A stretch of DNA of 64,000 nucleotides, taken from contig SAKE01000008.1 of assembly GCA_004017275.1 (NCBI GenBank), forward strand, positions 80,112 to 144,111, given 5' to 3'. Positions 1-9,174 of the stretch are shown piece after piece. The notes below the pieces were generated by a model, which saw only the letters and a program-made list of their open reading frames with translations, searched no databases and was not told the DNA's origin. The stretch comes from Mesorhizobium sp. Lineage in GTDB: Bacteria > Pseudomonadota > Alphaproteobacteria > Rhizobiales > Rhizobiaceae. The stretch's first letter is position 1, and every line of letters begins with the position of its first letter. A program made the position numbers and the translations under genes.

Positions 1-717
1 AGTCGCGATCGCCCAATAGCCGCCATGCATCCCTGTCGCGAGAAGGCTTCCCTTGATCGTCGCCGCTGCCATCGACCGAGAGAAAATCGCGTGCCAGGAC
101 GATCGCAGTCCTGCTTTCAAGAAAGTTTCCGACTCCGTCAACCTGGTTCGGTAAACATAGACCAGGATTGCCGGCAGGAACCCGACAACAAATGTGATCC
201 GCCATCCAAGATCAGGAGGGGCCAAGGCGAGCACGAAGGCCGATATCGCCGCGGCCATGGCCCATCCCACTGCCCAGGCGCTCTGGACCATTCCGACCGC
301 TCTGCCTCTAATCTCGGGGGCAACAACTTCCGCCATGAACACGACGCCGGCGGCCCACTCCCCTCCGAAGCCGAGACCCTGAAGCAAGCGGGCGACCAGC
401 AGTTGACCGAAGTTATCGGCAAGACCGCAAAGGCAAGTGGAGATCGCGAGCCAAAGGATTGTAACTTTCAGCACGCGGATACGGCCAATCCTGTCCGCAA
501 GCAGTCCGGTGATCCATCCGCCTGCCGCGGAAGAAACCAGGGTTGCGGAGGCAAGGAGTCCGGCCTCGGTATGGCTCAGGCCCCAGGCTGTCAGAAGCAC
601 GGGCAACACGAATGCGTAGAGTTGAACATCCATCGCATCCAGACTGAACCCCGCGAACGAAGTCCAAAATGCTCGGCGAGCATTCCTGTCCAGCATTTGG
701 TACCACTGCGGTTTCAT
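1..717 (-). CDS. MFS transporter, sialate/aromatic-acid symporter type (3' end outside window)
   Basis: The minus strand reads openly from an ATG at 717 to the window edge, giving 239 codons and no stop, so the C-terminal half is missing. The start is preceded by GGAG about 10 nt upstream. The protein opens with MKPQWYQMLDRNARRAFW, then FSLDAMDVQLYAF in helix 1. It carries the MFS loop signature LADRIGRIRVL between helices 2 and 3, then LLQGLGFGGEWAAG and a helix-4/5 segment with FMAEVVAPEIRGRAVG. This layout is that of the sialate:H+ symporter / benzoate-lactate group of the major facilitator superfamily, inner-membrane carriers for organic anions. The substrate cannot be read from sequence. 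It lies just downstream of the large regulator gene on the same strand and may be its target. Confidence 0.88.
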   Translation of the reverse strand, partial: MKPQWYQMLDRNARRAFWTSFAGFSLDAMDVQLYAFVLPVLLTAWGLSHTEAGLLASATLVSSAAGGWITGLLADRIGRIRVLKVTILWLAISTCLCGLADNFGQLLVARLLQGLGFGGEWAAGVVFMAEVVAPEIRGRAVGMVQSAWAVGWAMAAAISAFVLALAPPDLGWRITFVVGFLPAILVYVYRTRLTESETFLKAGLRSSWHAIFSRSMAAATIKGSLLATGMHGGYWAIAT

Positions 718-777
718 ATCGTGTTGGCTCCATCGCCAGATCTCCACCGCTCGACCGGCATGCGCGCGATGTGCCTC

Positions 778-3700
778 TCAAACTGAATTTTCTGAACGCG
801 CTGCTGGCGCCAGGTCAGCGCTTGCCGAGTTCGAGCGTGAGCTTCCGTCGGGACCCTTCTCGATGTCTGCCTGATCCAAACCAAGGAGCGCCTTCAGAAG
901 CAGATCTGACGCGCGCAAATCAGCGGTATCGAAACCTTCGGAAAACGCCTCGCGGAGGGGCATCAGCAGAGCAAGCGCCTCGGCCCGGCGATGATCCATC
1001 CACAGGCGCGCCAGGTCGATCGCGCTTCTCAATTCCCAGGAACGGGCTCCCTGGCGCCGGCCGCAGGCAAGCGAGTCGAGAAGCAATGTCTCGATTTCGC
1101 TCGTGCTGTTCCCAGCCGCGGACCGCAAGACTTGCGCCTTGATCCGGAGCAATTCGGGCATCGCGAACAGCTCGCCATTTCTGTTGCAACGGTCGATTGT
1201 TGCGTTCACCAGCTCAAGCGCTTCCCCAAATCGGCCTTCCAGCACAAGACCTTGCGTCAGCGCGATCGAAAAGCTTGTCGTCAAAAGTTCATATCGGGCG
1301 GAGCGCAACCGGGCGATGCTTTCCTCGATCCAGCCCAATGCTTCCTGCGGCCTTTCCTGCTGAACAGCCAGTTCTCCCCTAAATCCGCCGGATGCGGCGA
1401 CGTAGGGTCCAAGTGCATTCACTTCAGCGGAATCGGCGAACGTCCTCAGGCTTGCTTCCGCCTTCTCTTGGTCGCCGGTCCAGATGTAGACCGACAGGGT
1501 CCAGATGAGCGCAATGCAATGAGTAACAGGGTGCTCCAGGCTGGCAGCCTCTTGCACTGTCTGCCCGGCAACGCGCCGCGCCTGATCTGCATACCCTTGC
1601 AGCCACAGCGTGCGGGCGAGCGCGATGCCGGATCGGTTTCGGTGATCGAATCCGTAGTAGATCGTACGGCCGCGATCGGAAGGGACGCTCTGTCTCAACG
1701 ACAGCTCCAGTTCGCTGCGTGCAAGCGGTTGATCTCCTGCCAATTGATGAGAAATGCCGGCGAGCGAGGCGGCGACCGCGATTGCCTCCGGTTCGCCGAT
1801 CTCATCGGCAATTTTCATAGCCATCTCGGCCCACTCGAGGGCGGTCTTGAAATCGCCGATCCGCTCATGAAAAATATGCAGGCGGCCAAGTAGTCTCAGT
1901 TGGCTCCAGCGATCGGCCAGCGCAACCGCAATGTCGAGGGCGCGACGCAGCGCAGTTTCGGCCGCTTCACTGTTCCCCCGCGCGAACATAAGCGAAAGAC
2001 CGAGGGCAGCCTGCAATTCAAGCTCGACAGAGGCGCTGTGATTGCGATCCTGATCCGCAAGATGCGCAATCGCCCGCGCGCACCAGGTCCTGCACTCAAC
2101 GAGAAGCGAAAGGGTCAGGAATGCCGGCGCGCTGGCGGCGGCGAGGGGCACTCCGATGGAAAGATCGCCGCCGGCGCCGAAACTCCAGTCCAGAGCGCTG
2201 CGGATGTTCGCCAGTTGTTGGGAGAATTGCGACGCGCCATCGTCAAAGTGTCTTTCCGAGCGTCCGGCCTCTTCGAGCTCTTTCAGAAAGAACTTCGCAT
2301 GCCGCCGCGCCACGGTGATGAACTCCTTCCCGCCTCGGGCGAGAAGTTTCTCTCTGGCATAGGCCCGCGTCATCTCCAGCAATCGATAAGAGCCCGCGCC
2401 TCCAGAACGGTTCGGTGAAATCAGGGATTTGGCTGTAAGTTCATCCAGCGCCGCGACGGCCGTTTCGGCGTTGACGGTCTCGTCGGCGACGACATCCAGC
2501 GCAGCGTCGATCGAGAAAGACCCCAGAAAGACCGAAAGCCGTTCCAGCGTGCGGCGCTCTACATCGGGAAGAAGATCATAGCTCCAGTCAAGTGTCGCCT
2601 GGAGCGTTTGCTGACGCGGCAGCGCGGTGCGGCGCCCTGTCCAGCCAAGGCTGAACCGATCTCCCAAAAGCCTTGCTGTCGCATCCAGTCCGTGCGCAGC
2701 CACCCTGACCGCCGTCAGCTCGATTGGCAGGGCCATTCCATCCAGCCGGCGGCACATGTCTGCGATCAATCGGGCGGTGTCGGCATCTACCCCAAGCGCG
2801 CTGTTGCCCGCAGCCGCGCGTTCGACAAACAACTCGACTGCCGGATACGCAAGAAGCTGGTCGAGGGAGAGGCCCGCAGTCTCGGGCGGATAATCCAGTG
2901 AACCCAGCCAGTGCACATGCTCCCCGCGAACGCGGAGCGGTTCGCGGCTGGTCGCCAGGATACTAACGTTCGGTGCGGCTTCGCCTATGCGTTCGACAAT
3001 GGCCGACACCGCATTGATCAGATGCTCGCAATTGTCCAGGATGAGCAGCAGTTTTTGCGCGCGGATATGACCCAGGATCACTGTCATAGCGTCTTCTGCC
3101 TGCACAAGAATTCCGAGCGCTCCGGCTAGCGCCGAAGATACAAGTGTTGGATCTTCAATTGTCCCCAGGTCGACGAAGCTGACCTTGTTGGCATAGAGGG
3201 GTAACAGGGCATGTCCGATCTCGACCGCAAGCGTCGTCTTTCCAACTCCTGCAGCGCCGACAATTGTGAACAGCTTTGCGTCCGCTATCCGATCCGTCAG
3301 CAACCGGACGTCACGTTCGCGTCCAATCACGCGCGGCAGCCGCGGGGGAAGCTTTCCAATAGGAGCAGGCTCAGATCCTGGACGGTATTCCGTCGAGCCG
3401 TCGAGCGGTGCGAATGATAATGATCCATTGCCTCCAATCGGTAGCGGCTGAACCGGCGCGACGAAGGCGTAACCCACGCCGACTTGGGTGGCGATGTAGC
3501 GGGCGCCGCCCTCACCGTCGCCCAGGATCTTGCGCAGACCCGCCATATGAAAACGCAGGCTCCCGTCCTCGACGACGACGTCTGGCCATATGCGTTTGAG
3601 CAGTTCACGCTTGGACACGACCCGGCCAGGCTGTTCCGCAAGTGCGATGAGCAGGTCGAGCGAGCGCCCACCGATACCGACCGGAACTCCATCCCTGGTC

Positions 3701-3780
3701 AGCAACCGTTCGCCGGGCGTGAGGCAAAACGGACCGAACGCTACGCGGCCGGCCCATGTGGTGGAGGGAATGTCATCCAT
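778..3780 (-). CDS. Large winged-helix / P-loop ATPase transcriptional regulator (paralogue 1)
   Basis: About 1000 residues from the ATG at 3780; the frame is open to 3897, but AGGAAAGG lies 9 nt before 3780 and the extra upstream residues look non-coding. Residues ~10-105 form an OmpR-type winged helix (CLTPGERLL, SLDLLIALAEQPGRVVSK, GVGYAFVAP). A P-loop NTPase follows: IVGAAGVGKTT near residue 178, LLLILDNCEH as Walker B, and a SREPLRVRGE sensor segment. Residues ~500-1000 are alpha-helical, tetratricopeptide-like. This is the architecture of signal-sensing STAND-type regulators: the repeats bind a ligand and the NTPase switches the DNA-binding domain. A close paralogue lies at 11747-14626. 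Domain placement is seen in the sequence; the signal and target genes are unknown, the redox cluster being the natural candidate. Confidence 0.88.
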   Translation of the reverse strand: MDDIPSTTWAGRVAFGPFCLTPGERLLTRDGVPVGIGGRSLDLLIALAEQPGRVVSKRELLKRIWPDVVVEDGSLRFHMAGLRKILGDGEGGARYIATQVGVGYAFVAPVQPLPIGGNGSLSFAPLDGSTEYRPGSEPAPIGKLPPRLPRVIGRERDVRLLTDRIADAKLFTIVGAAGVGKTTLAVEIGHALLPLYANKVSFVDLGTIEDPTLVSSALAGALGILVQAEDAMTVILGHIRAQKLLLILDNCEHLINAVSAIVERIGEAAPNVSILATSREPLRVRGEHVHWLGSLDYPPETAGLSLDQLLAYPAVELFVERAAAGNSALGVDADTARLIADMCRRLDGMALPIELTAVRVAAHGLDATARLLGDRFSLGWTGRRTALPRQQTLQATLDWSYDLLPDVERRTLERLSVFLGSFSIDAALDVVADETVNAETAVAALDELTAKSLISPNRSGGAGSYRLLEMTRAYAREKLLARGGKEFITVARRHAKFFLKELEEAGRSERHFDDGASQFSQQLANIRSALDWSFGAGGDLSIGVPLAAASAPAFLTLSLLVECRTWCARAIAHLADQDRNHSASVELELQAALGLSLMFARGNSEAAETALRRALDIAVALADRWSQLRLLGRLHIFHERIGDFKTALEWAEMAMKIADEIGEPEAIAVAASLAGISHQLAGDQPLARSELELSLRQSVPSDRGRTIYYGFDHRNRSGIALARTLWLQGYADQARRVAGQTVQEAASLEHPVTHCIALIWTLSVYIWTGDQEKAEASLRTFADSAEVNALGPYVAASGGFRGELAVQQERPQEALGWIEESIARLRSARYELLTTSFSIALTQGLVLEGRFGEALELVNATIDRCNRNGELFAMPELLRIKAQVLRSAAGNSTSEIETLLLDSLACGRRQGARSWELRSAIDLARLWMDHRRAEALALLMPLREAFSEGFDTADLRASDLLLKALLGLDQADIEKGPDGSSRSNSASADLAPAARSENSV

Positions 3781-4585
3781 GGCCCGTCGCCTTTCCTGAG
3801 CGCGATCGATCTCAGCCGCTCGATTGCCTGAGCTCCAAGGGTCTCGCTGAATATCCCGGCCTTCATCCAAAACGGTGGCGGCGCAAAAGCTGTTCATCAG
3901 GCAGGTGATGCCGCGACGAACCCTTGCGCGTATGTCAGCGATCGGCCGACATTCGGTTTGTTCCGTCTGCTTTGTTCGAAAGCCGGCTCCCGAAGGCGAC
4001 CAGCAGTGATGATAGAGTAGCCATCACCATGGCGAACGCCATGTCACGCCGAACACGGCAAAAAGCGCTATTGCCGCAAGGTGTCCGATCTCATTGGCAT
4101 GCACTGCCCAAGTTGCGCGTAACTCGCAGCGACTGCTCGAGCATGATCCAATTCCTTAGGTTGGCAGTACGGCGTTGCTGCTTCAACACATAGCCAGAGA
4201 TCGAGCGGCGAGCCCGTTATGCGTTATGATGGATTATTAGAGCTCATAGGTGTTTGTGAGCCGAGACCGGGTGGTAACTCGGTCCGTCTTGGCCGTTGCC
4301 GCGATGCCCGACGCGGCGCTGGCGGCTGATTGTCGATCCAGCACGCAGCATTCGGGATCACCGGTCTGCGGCACGACATTCAACAGATGCCGGTCGGAAA
4401 AACGGGGGCGCTAAGAAACCGTTCCGCTGGGCGCCGTTGTCGGCTTGCAAGGGATAACGCAGCCTGACACCGTCGAACTCGATCCCCCCATCACAAACAG
4501 CGACAGTAGCGCGCAAACCAACCGCACTTTGCGGGCTCGATTGGCGCGCGCCGAAGATCCAACGCGCAAACATCTTGGAGGTAAC
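3781..4585. other. 800-bp intergenic region without a convincing gene
   Basis: This region separates the divergent regulator (minus) and the plus-strand gene at 4586. I see no ORF with both a ribosome binding site and a recognisable product. The 3924 plus ORF uses a TTG start and resembles nothing known to me. The main feature is the repeated element at 4141-4245, described separately. The stretch 4250-4585 would be a long leader if transcription starts in that element. Confidence 0.5.
4141..4245 (+). promoter_or_regulatory. Repeated regulatory element, copy A
   Basis: From 4175 to 4245, 71 nt align without gaps to 11535-11605 at about 50 identical positions. The best-conserved blocks are TTGCTGCTTC, ACATAG, CGTTATGC, TATGATGG and TTAG(A/C)GCTC. 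Weaker similarity extends left to a shared GCATGATC at 4141. Copy A holds a perfect tandem heptamer, CGTTATGCGTTATG, followed by TATGAT at 4225-4230, a good -10 hexamer; no -35 match is obvious. Winged-helix activators often bind tandem direct repeats, so this may be the operator of the two flanking regulators. That role is inference. Confidence 0.55.
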
Positions 4586-5389
4586 ATGAAACCGATATCC
4601 GATACGGCCGCCACCAATCAAGAACCCGTCAGGCTTTTGGCTCTGGGGCTCTTTGGGCGGGAGGCCCGATTGGACGTTGGCGCTGTTATCGGGATCGCGG
4701 CAAGCGCCATCCATATGCTTCAGGACGATTTAGCTAGACCTTGCAACATCCTCAAGCGCACTGACCGGGATGGTCGACCGCCAACGCACCTTGCGAGCGA
4801 CAGCGCAGCTATCCTCGATGGCTTTGCAGAACCTGATATCTCCGCCGCGAGGGTCACCAACGTTGCTGCGATACTGACGTCGACCGAGCGAATTTCCGGT
4901 TGGGGGCACGATATTCCGTTCGAGCTGGAGATCGGGAAAGGCCTGTCTGCAGCCATCTACGGAAGAAATGAATTCAAATCGGCGTTTCTGGCCCTTGTCG
5001 CCGATGTGCAGGTTGCATTGGCTCAAGGCGGACGGTTCATGGTGAATGTCGAAAGAACGGATGATTCCTATAGGGAGCTTCATCAGGAGATCACCCGGGA
5101 TTTTCGCTGTGCAGGAAATGGGCACCAGCGCGATCTCCTGGATGCGAGGCGGGCGTTCGCCGAATTGCTCTCACTGATGGAAGTGGCGCGCGACGGCGGG
5201 CCTGGGATCGCCGTCGCGCTCGATTTCGTGCTTTGCCGCCACCGTCTAATCGAGAGCGAAGCGCTCGGCGCAACCCAATGTGTCGTGATGCGGCTCCAAC
5301 GTATCCAACTGATGCACGGGAGCACGGCAGGAAGCCCCTACCGCCAATTGAACGCGATGCCGCCCCGTGAATCTGTTTCTGCTCTTTGA
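4586..5389 (+). CDS. Unrecognised protein, 267 residues
   Basis: The start at 4586 is chosen because GGAGG lies 5 nt upstream; the frame is open further upstream to 4445. I do not recognise the family. The sequence has no signal peptide, membrane helix or obvious metal motif. It mixes helical stretches (ASAIHMLQDDLARPC near residue 40, DLLDARRAFAELLSLMEVA near 190) with polar segments. It sits downstream of the repeated element copy A and 206 nt before the MFS efflux gene on the same strand, so the two may be co-transcribed. Reasonable codon use and the good ribosome binding site argue for a real gene, but no family support can be given. Confidence 0.5.
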   Translation: MKPISDTAATNQEPVRLLALGLFGREARLDVGAVIGIAASAIHMLQDDLARPCNILKRTDRDGRPPTHLASDSAAILDGFAEPDISAARVTNVAAILTSTERISGWGHDIPFELEIGKGLSAAIYGRNEFKSAFLALVADVQVALAQGGRFMVNVERTDDSYRELHQEITRDFRCAGNGHQRDLLDARRAFAELLSLMEVARDGGPGIAVALDFVLCRHRLIESEALGATQCVVMRLQRIQLMHGSTAGSPYRQLNAMPPRESVSAL

Positions 5390-5595
5390 TTGCAGCTCTG
5401 ATCGCCTCGCGCAACGCCCCTTCGCACCGCAATCGCCCGGTTACCCTTCAACGCTTGGACGCGGACGGTTCCTGCCAGTGTCTGTCGATCTTCCCCGGAA
5501 ATGTATTCACCGTCCGCCGTCTTGCCTCCAGTCCACCGAATATTGCGACAGCACGCTGGAGAATTCGCTCCGACATCTCAACAGGACCGCTCGAT

Positions 5596-6849
5596 GTGAA
5601 AAATCTTCCAGATTCACAAGGCGATGCAGCTCCCATCGTCACCCCAGTAACGCACGGTCTCGGTTCCATTTTCGTCCTGGCGGTTGGTACGTTCGCGGTC
5701 GGCACTGACGCATTCATCATGTCGGCCTTCCTGCCTGCAATGGCCGATGACCTGTCCGTCACACCGGCTATGGCCAGCCAATCGGTCACAGCATTCGCGC
5801 TTGCCTATGCGTTGCTCGCCCCCATTGTCACGAGCCTCACCGCGATCATGCCGCGCAGAAAGCTCCTGGTTCTGGCGCTGATTTTCCTGGGCCTTGCGAA
5901 TATCGGAACGGCCCTGGCTCCGACGCTTGGTATCCTCATCGTCATCCGAATTGCGGCGGCGGCTGCAGCCGCCGCCTATACGCCAAGCGCGGGCGCCGTC
6001 GCAGCGGCGATCGTGCATCCACACCTTCGCGCCCGAGCGCTTGCCGTCATTATCGGCGGCCTTGCAACAGCTACCGCACTTGGGGTGCCGCTTGGGCGTA
6101 TCGCAAGCACTGCGCTGAACTGGCGCGCGTCGCTCGCACTGGTCGGCATCGTATCTTTCATCGCCGCGCTCGGCGTCCTTGCCGCCATGCCCAAGCTGCC
6201 CGGCAGCGCGCCTGTGACGTTGCGCCGGCGCCTTGCCGTGCTCGCTCGTCCGGGCGTGATGATCGTTCTACCGCTGACCGTGATCGGCATGGCGGCGTGT
6301 TACTTGCCCTATGCCTTCACCGTCCAGGTGCTCGACTCGCTTCTAGTCCCATCCACCTCGATCATGCTGATGCTCCTGTGCTACGGTATTGGCGCGGTGG
6401 TTGGTAGTTGCGCCTCCGGCTGGGCGACAGACCGCCTCGGCCCGAATGCGGTGCTCATCACGGTCTATTCCCTGATGGCGGGCACGCTAGGCGGGCTGGC
6501 GCGGCTCAGCGACGTTCCTTCCGCAAGCATGTACACTGGCGTGGCGGTGCTCATGGCATGTTGGGGCGCAAGCAGCTGGTCGCAGACACCGGCCCAACAG
6601 CACCGGTTGATCGCAAGCGCGCCGCAGGACGCGGCGCTCGCGGTCGCGTTCAATTCGTCGGGAATCTACCTCGGCATTTCGATCGGCACCGCCATCGGCA
6701 GCCATGCAATCGGCATCGGCACCTCGACGGTCCTGTGGTACGGATGCGCGCTCGCACTCGCCGCACTCTTCTACATGCTTGTTACAACGGCGCTCCGCAG
6801 CACCACCAGCGGCTCTGCGGAAGACACGCACAAACCGATGCAGCCGTAA
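5596..6849 (+). CDS. MFS drug/sugar efflux transporter, DHA1/AraJ type
   Basis: A 417-residue protein from a GTG at 5596 with AGGA 9 nt upstream; the longer frame to 5386 is rejected because its first 70 residues are not membrane-like. Twelve hydrophobic segments are visible. The first is FVLAVGTFAVGTDAFIMSAF, then LPAMADDLSVTPAMASQSV, typical of the AraJ/YdhP/PmrA efflux branch, where a helix-1 Gly-Thr-Asp/Glu-Phe motif is standard. A short basic loop, MPRRKLL, replaces the usual helix 2-3 motif. These are proton antiporters exporting drugs, sugars or small metabolites. Its place between the unrecognised gene and the oxidoreductase cluster suggests a detoxification role, which is inference. 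Confidence 0.88.
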   Translation: MKNLPDSQGDAAPIVTPVTHGLGSIFVLAVGTFAVGTDAFIMSAFLPAMADDLSVTPAMASQSVTAFALAYALLAPIVTSLTAIMPRRKLLVLALIFLGLANIGTALAPTLGILIVIRIAAAAAAAAYTPSAGAVAAAIVHPHLRARALAVIIGGLATATALGVPLGRIASTALNWRASLALVGIVSFIAALGVLAAMPKLPGSAPVTLRRRLAVLARPGVMIVLPLTVIGMAACYLPYAFTVQVLDSLLVPSTSIMLMLLCYGIGAVVGSCASGWATDRLGPNAVLITVYSLMAGTLGGLARLSDVPSASMYTGVAVLMACWGASSWSQTPAQQHRLIASAPQDAALAVAFNSSGIYLGISIGTAIGSHAIGIGTSTVLWYGCALALAALFYMLVTTALRSTTSGSAEDTHKPMQP

Positions 6850-7091
6850 CGCAGGACGCGCGGCACGCGTGGCGCCCTTGAGCTCGGAACGCTACCGCGG
6901 CCGTCATGCCCGTTTCGGTCGTTGGCAATGCCGGCGAGCGCACCTGCGCCGGATGCCCAGATAGAGCTCGCTTCGATACCAAATCGGTCAATGGCTTGGG
7001 ACGGTTGTAGTCAACTTCGTTTCGCCTCGCCGGCCAGGCGCCCGCTCCGGCAGGCGCCGCAATCTTCTGGCGCGGAAACCGGTTTGCGTTT

Positions 7092-8060
7092 CTACGGTAT
7101 GAGCAGGAGCTTGCCCGTAGTCGTTCGGCTTTCCATGTCGGCATGGGCATTCGCCGCCTCCGCCAGCGGATATTCGCCACCGATCCGGATCTTGAGCTTG
7201 CCATCGATGATCCAGTCGAAAAGTCGAGCCGACCGCGAGCGGAGCAGTTCAGGTGTACGGATATGATGGAAGAACACGGCGTAGCCGATCTTGATGCTCT
7301 TTGGAAGTTGCATGATGTCGATGGGACCGGGACCGCCCAGGACGGGGCCATACCAGCAGAAGGTTCCTGAAATCCGGAGTGCATCGAGCGAGCCCTGGAA
7401 GGTCGTGGGGCCGGAGCCGTCATAGACGACATGCACACCTTCACCATCCGACAAGCGAACCGCTTCCTTGGCGAACTGGCCTTCGGTATCCACGATGACA
7501 TGATCGGCTCCCGCCTCCTGAGCGATCGCCACCTTGCCGGCCGAGGAGACGCGCCCGATGACATGCCCGCCTCTCAACTTGATGACCTGGGTCAGGAGCA
7601 GACCGAGACCCCCGGCCGCCGCGTGGACAAGCGCGATATCGCCGGCCTGCACGGGGTAGAAATCGGTCGCAAAATGACTGGCGGTAAGCCCCTGCATCAT
7701 CACCGCGGCCGCCATCCGGTCGTCGATTTCGTCGGGGATCGGCACGAGAGCATCGGCCGGTATTGCCGCTCGCTCTGCATAGCTCCCCGGCGCGTAGACC
7801 CACGCAACCCGCTGCCCAGGCCGGACATTCTCCACCCCATGGCCAACCGACACCACCCGTCCGGCGCCTTCCACGCCAAGAATCTTCGGGTTGGGCATCT
7901 CGGTCCACGCCGTGCCGTGTCGCACGCCGATATCCATGAAGTTCACGCCGGCTGCGGCGATCTCGATCAGCGCTTCGCCAGGACCCGGTACAGGCTCCGG
8001 CCGTTCGGCAAATTCCATCACCTCCGGCCCGCCCTGCCGGGTCATCGCGACTGCCTTCAT
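7092..8060 (-). CDS. Quinone oxidoreductase, zinc-independent MDR superfamily
   Basis: A 322-residue medium-chain dehydrogenase/reductase. It starts MKAVAMTRQGGPEVMEF, has GVNFMDIGVRHG at the active-site cleft and VEGAGRVVSVG, and shows the NADPH-binding Rossmann segment HAAAGGLGLLLTQVIK near residue 150 (AAxGGxG type). The zinc-ligand cysteines of alcohol dehydrogenases are absent, which places it with NADPH:quinone reductases and zeta-crystallin (Qor). It would reduce quinones or enals in the cytosol with NADPH. Its start overlaps the stop of the upstream hydrolase gene by 4 nt (ATGA), so the two are translationally coupled and probably act in one stress or degradation route. Confidence 0.92.
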   Translation of the reverse strand: MKAVAMTRQGGPEVMEFAERPEPVPGPGEALIEIAAAGVNFMDIGVRHGTAWTEMPNPKILGVEGAGRVVSVGHGVENVRPGQRVAWVYAPGSYAERAAIPADALVPIPDEIDDRMAAAVMMQGLTASHFATDFYPVQAGDIALVHAAAGGLGLLLTQVIKLRGGHVIGRVSSAGKVAIAQEAGADHVIVDTEGQFAKEAVRLSDGEGVHVVYDGSGPTTFQGSLDALRISGTFCWYGPVLGGPGPIDIMQLPKSIKIGYAVFFHHIRTPELLRSRSARLFDWIIDGKLKIRIGGEYPLAEAANAHADMESRTTTGKLLLIP

Positions 8061-8848
8061 CGCGATGCCTCCTTGGCCGCCTTCTCGATCAGCCGCGCGA
8101 CTGGCTCAGGGTTCGACACCATCACCACATGTGAGGCGCCCTTGACCACGACGGTGTCCCTCGAGTGTGCTCGTGCGGCCATGAAGGCCAAAGCTTCCGG
8201 CGGGATGTTCTTGTCCCCGCCGCCATAGATGAACCAGTTCGGAATCTTCTTCCACGCCGCCGCGGTCTGGGCCTCGTTCAGCGCCGCTTCCGTGATGGGT
8301 CGCTGCCCTGCGGCCATCAGCTTTGCCTCGGCGACGGAAACGTCCGCCGCGAACTGGTCGTGGAACTTCTTCTGCAAGATGTAAAGATCCTTTCCGCCGC
8401 CCGAAAGTGGAACCGGCGGAGCAAGAGTGGGCGCAAGCGTGCTGCCCGGAAACTTGCCCGAAAGCCCGGCGGCCGTCTCACCGACGTCCGGGGCAAACGC
8501 CGCAACATAGACCAGCGCCTTGACATTGGCGTGGCCTTCGGCGGCTTCGCTGACGACCGAGCCGCCATAGGAATGCCCAACCAGGACGACAGGCGATGCA
8601 ATGCCGGAGACGATATCGGCAACGTATTGCGCGTCACTGGCGACACCCCGCAAGGGATTGGCGGCGGCCACAACCGAATAGCCGTCTTTCTCAAGAATTT
8701 TGACGACGCCGTTCCAGCTCGATGCGTCGGCGAACGCGCCGTGAACCAGAACGATAGTGGGCTTTTCGGAGGCGAGCTTTCCGGACTGCGCGTAAGCGTT
8801 GCCGAATACAGCCAGGGCGATTGTCAATCCTGCCAGCAGTTTTTTCAT
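8057..8848 (-). CDS. Exported alpha/beta hydrolase (esterase-like)
   Basis: 263 residues with a Sec signal peptide (MKKLLAGLTIALAVFGNAYA, cleavage after AYA). The mature part begins with a strand and VLVHGAFADASSWNGV (HG oxyanion region). The nucleophile elbow GHSYGGSVV lies near residue 113 and a C-terminal KGASHVVMVSNP carries the catalytic His. This is the salicylate-esterase / EstC-like group of small alpha/beta hydrolases, here sent to the periplasm. A purine-rich AAAGGATAT lies before the start. It is the first gene of a two-gene unit with the quinone oxidoreductase. The ester substrate is not known. Confidence 0.9.
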   Translation of the reverse strand: MKKLLAGLTIALAVFGNAYAQSGKLASEKPTIVLVHGAFADASSWNGVVKILEKDGYSVVAAANPLRGVASDAQYVADIVSGIASPVVLVGHSYGGSVVSEAAEGHANVKALVYVAAFAPDVGETAAGLSGKFPGSTLAPTLAPPVPLSGGGKDLYILQKKFHDQFAADVSVAEAKLMAAGQRPITEAALNEAQTAAAWKKIPNWFIYGGGDKNIPPEALAFMAARAHSRDTVVVKGASHVVMVSNPEPVARLIEKAAKEASR

Positions 8849-8905
8849 CTCATATATCCTTTCGACGGTTTTGATCGGTGCGGTCTCATTGCGATGGGAG
8901 AAAGG

Positions 8906-9112
8906 CTAAAAACGGAGTATTTCAGTGTTTACTTGGCTGAACCTTGCGGCGGGCCGGCCTTGTTGCGGAAAGTCCGCTGAGTTGTTCAGCCGCGCCAATT
9001 GCGCGGGCTCACGTGTGGTCGCAACCAGATGATGACCGGCGGCGAGGACCGCTTCCGCCAAGGCACGGCCGATGCCGCGCGAATTTCCAGTGATAAGCCA
9101 TCTTTGCAACAT
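8906..9112 (-). pseudogene. Truncated short-chain dehydrogenase (SDR) fragment
   Basis: From ATG 9112, with GGAG 6 nt upstream, the frame encodes MLQRWLITGNSRGIGRALAE, the first beta-alpha-beta unit of an SDR with the cofactor motif TGxxxGIG. It continues to about residue 42 (TREPAQLARL), then loses similarity and stops at residue 68. The catalytic Ser-Tyr-Lys region of a ~250-residue SDR is missing and is not found nearby on either strand. It is therefore a remnant left after a deletion. The intact ribosome binding site suggests the loss is recent or the short peptide is still made. Confidence 0.75.
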
Positions 9113-9174
9113 GGCTTCTCCTTCGATAGGGGTGCCTGCCTCGCAGGCGTTCAAATAGCAATTCCGGTAAGCCG

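Noticed and set aside
25..786. Long plus-strand open frame of 253 codons at the left edge
   Set aside because: It lies antisense to the MFS permease on the minus strand, has no hydrophobic pattern or family likeness and is a shadow of GC-rich coding DNA.
991..1893. 300-codon plus-strand frame inside the first regulator
   Set aside because: It is antisense to the helical-repeat part of the regulator, which has clear paralogous support.
3924..4193. 89-codon frame upstream of element copy A
   Set aside because: TTG start without a ribosome binding site, no recognisable product, and its 3' end runs into the repeated element.
4730..5125. 131-codon minus-strand frame opposite the unrecognised gene at 4586
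   Set aside because: No ribosome binding site or recognisable product. The plus-strand frame has a strong GGAGG and is longer.
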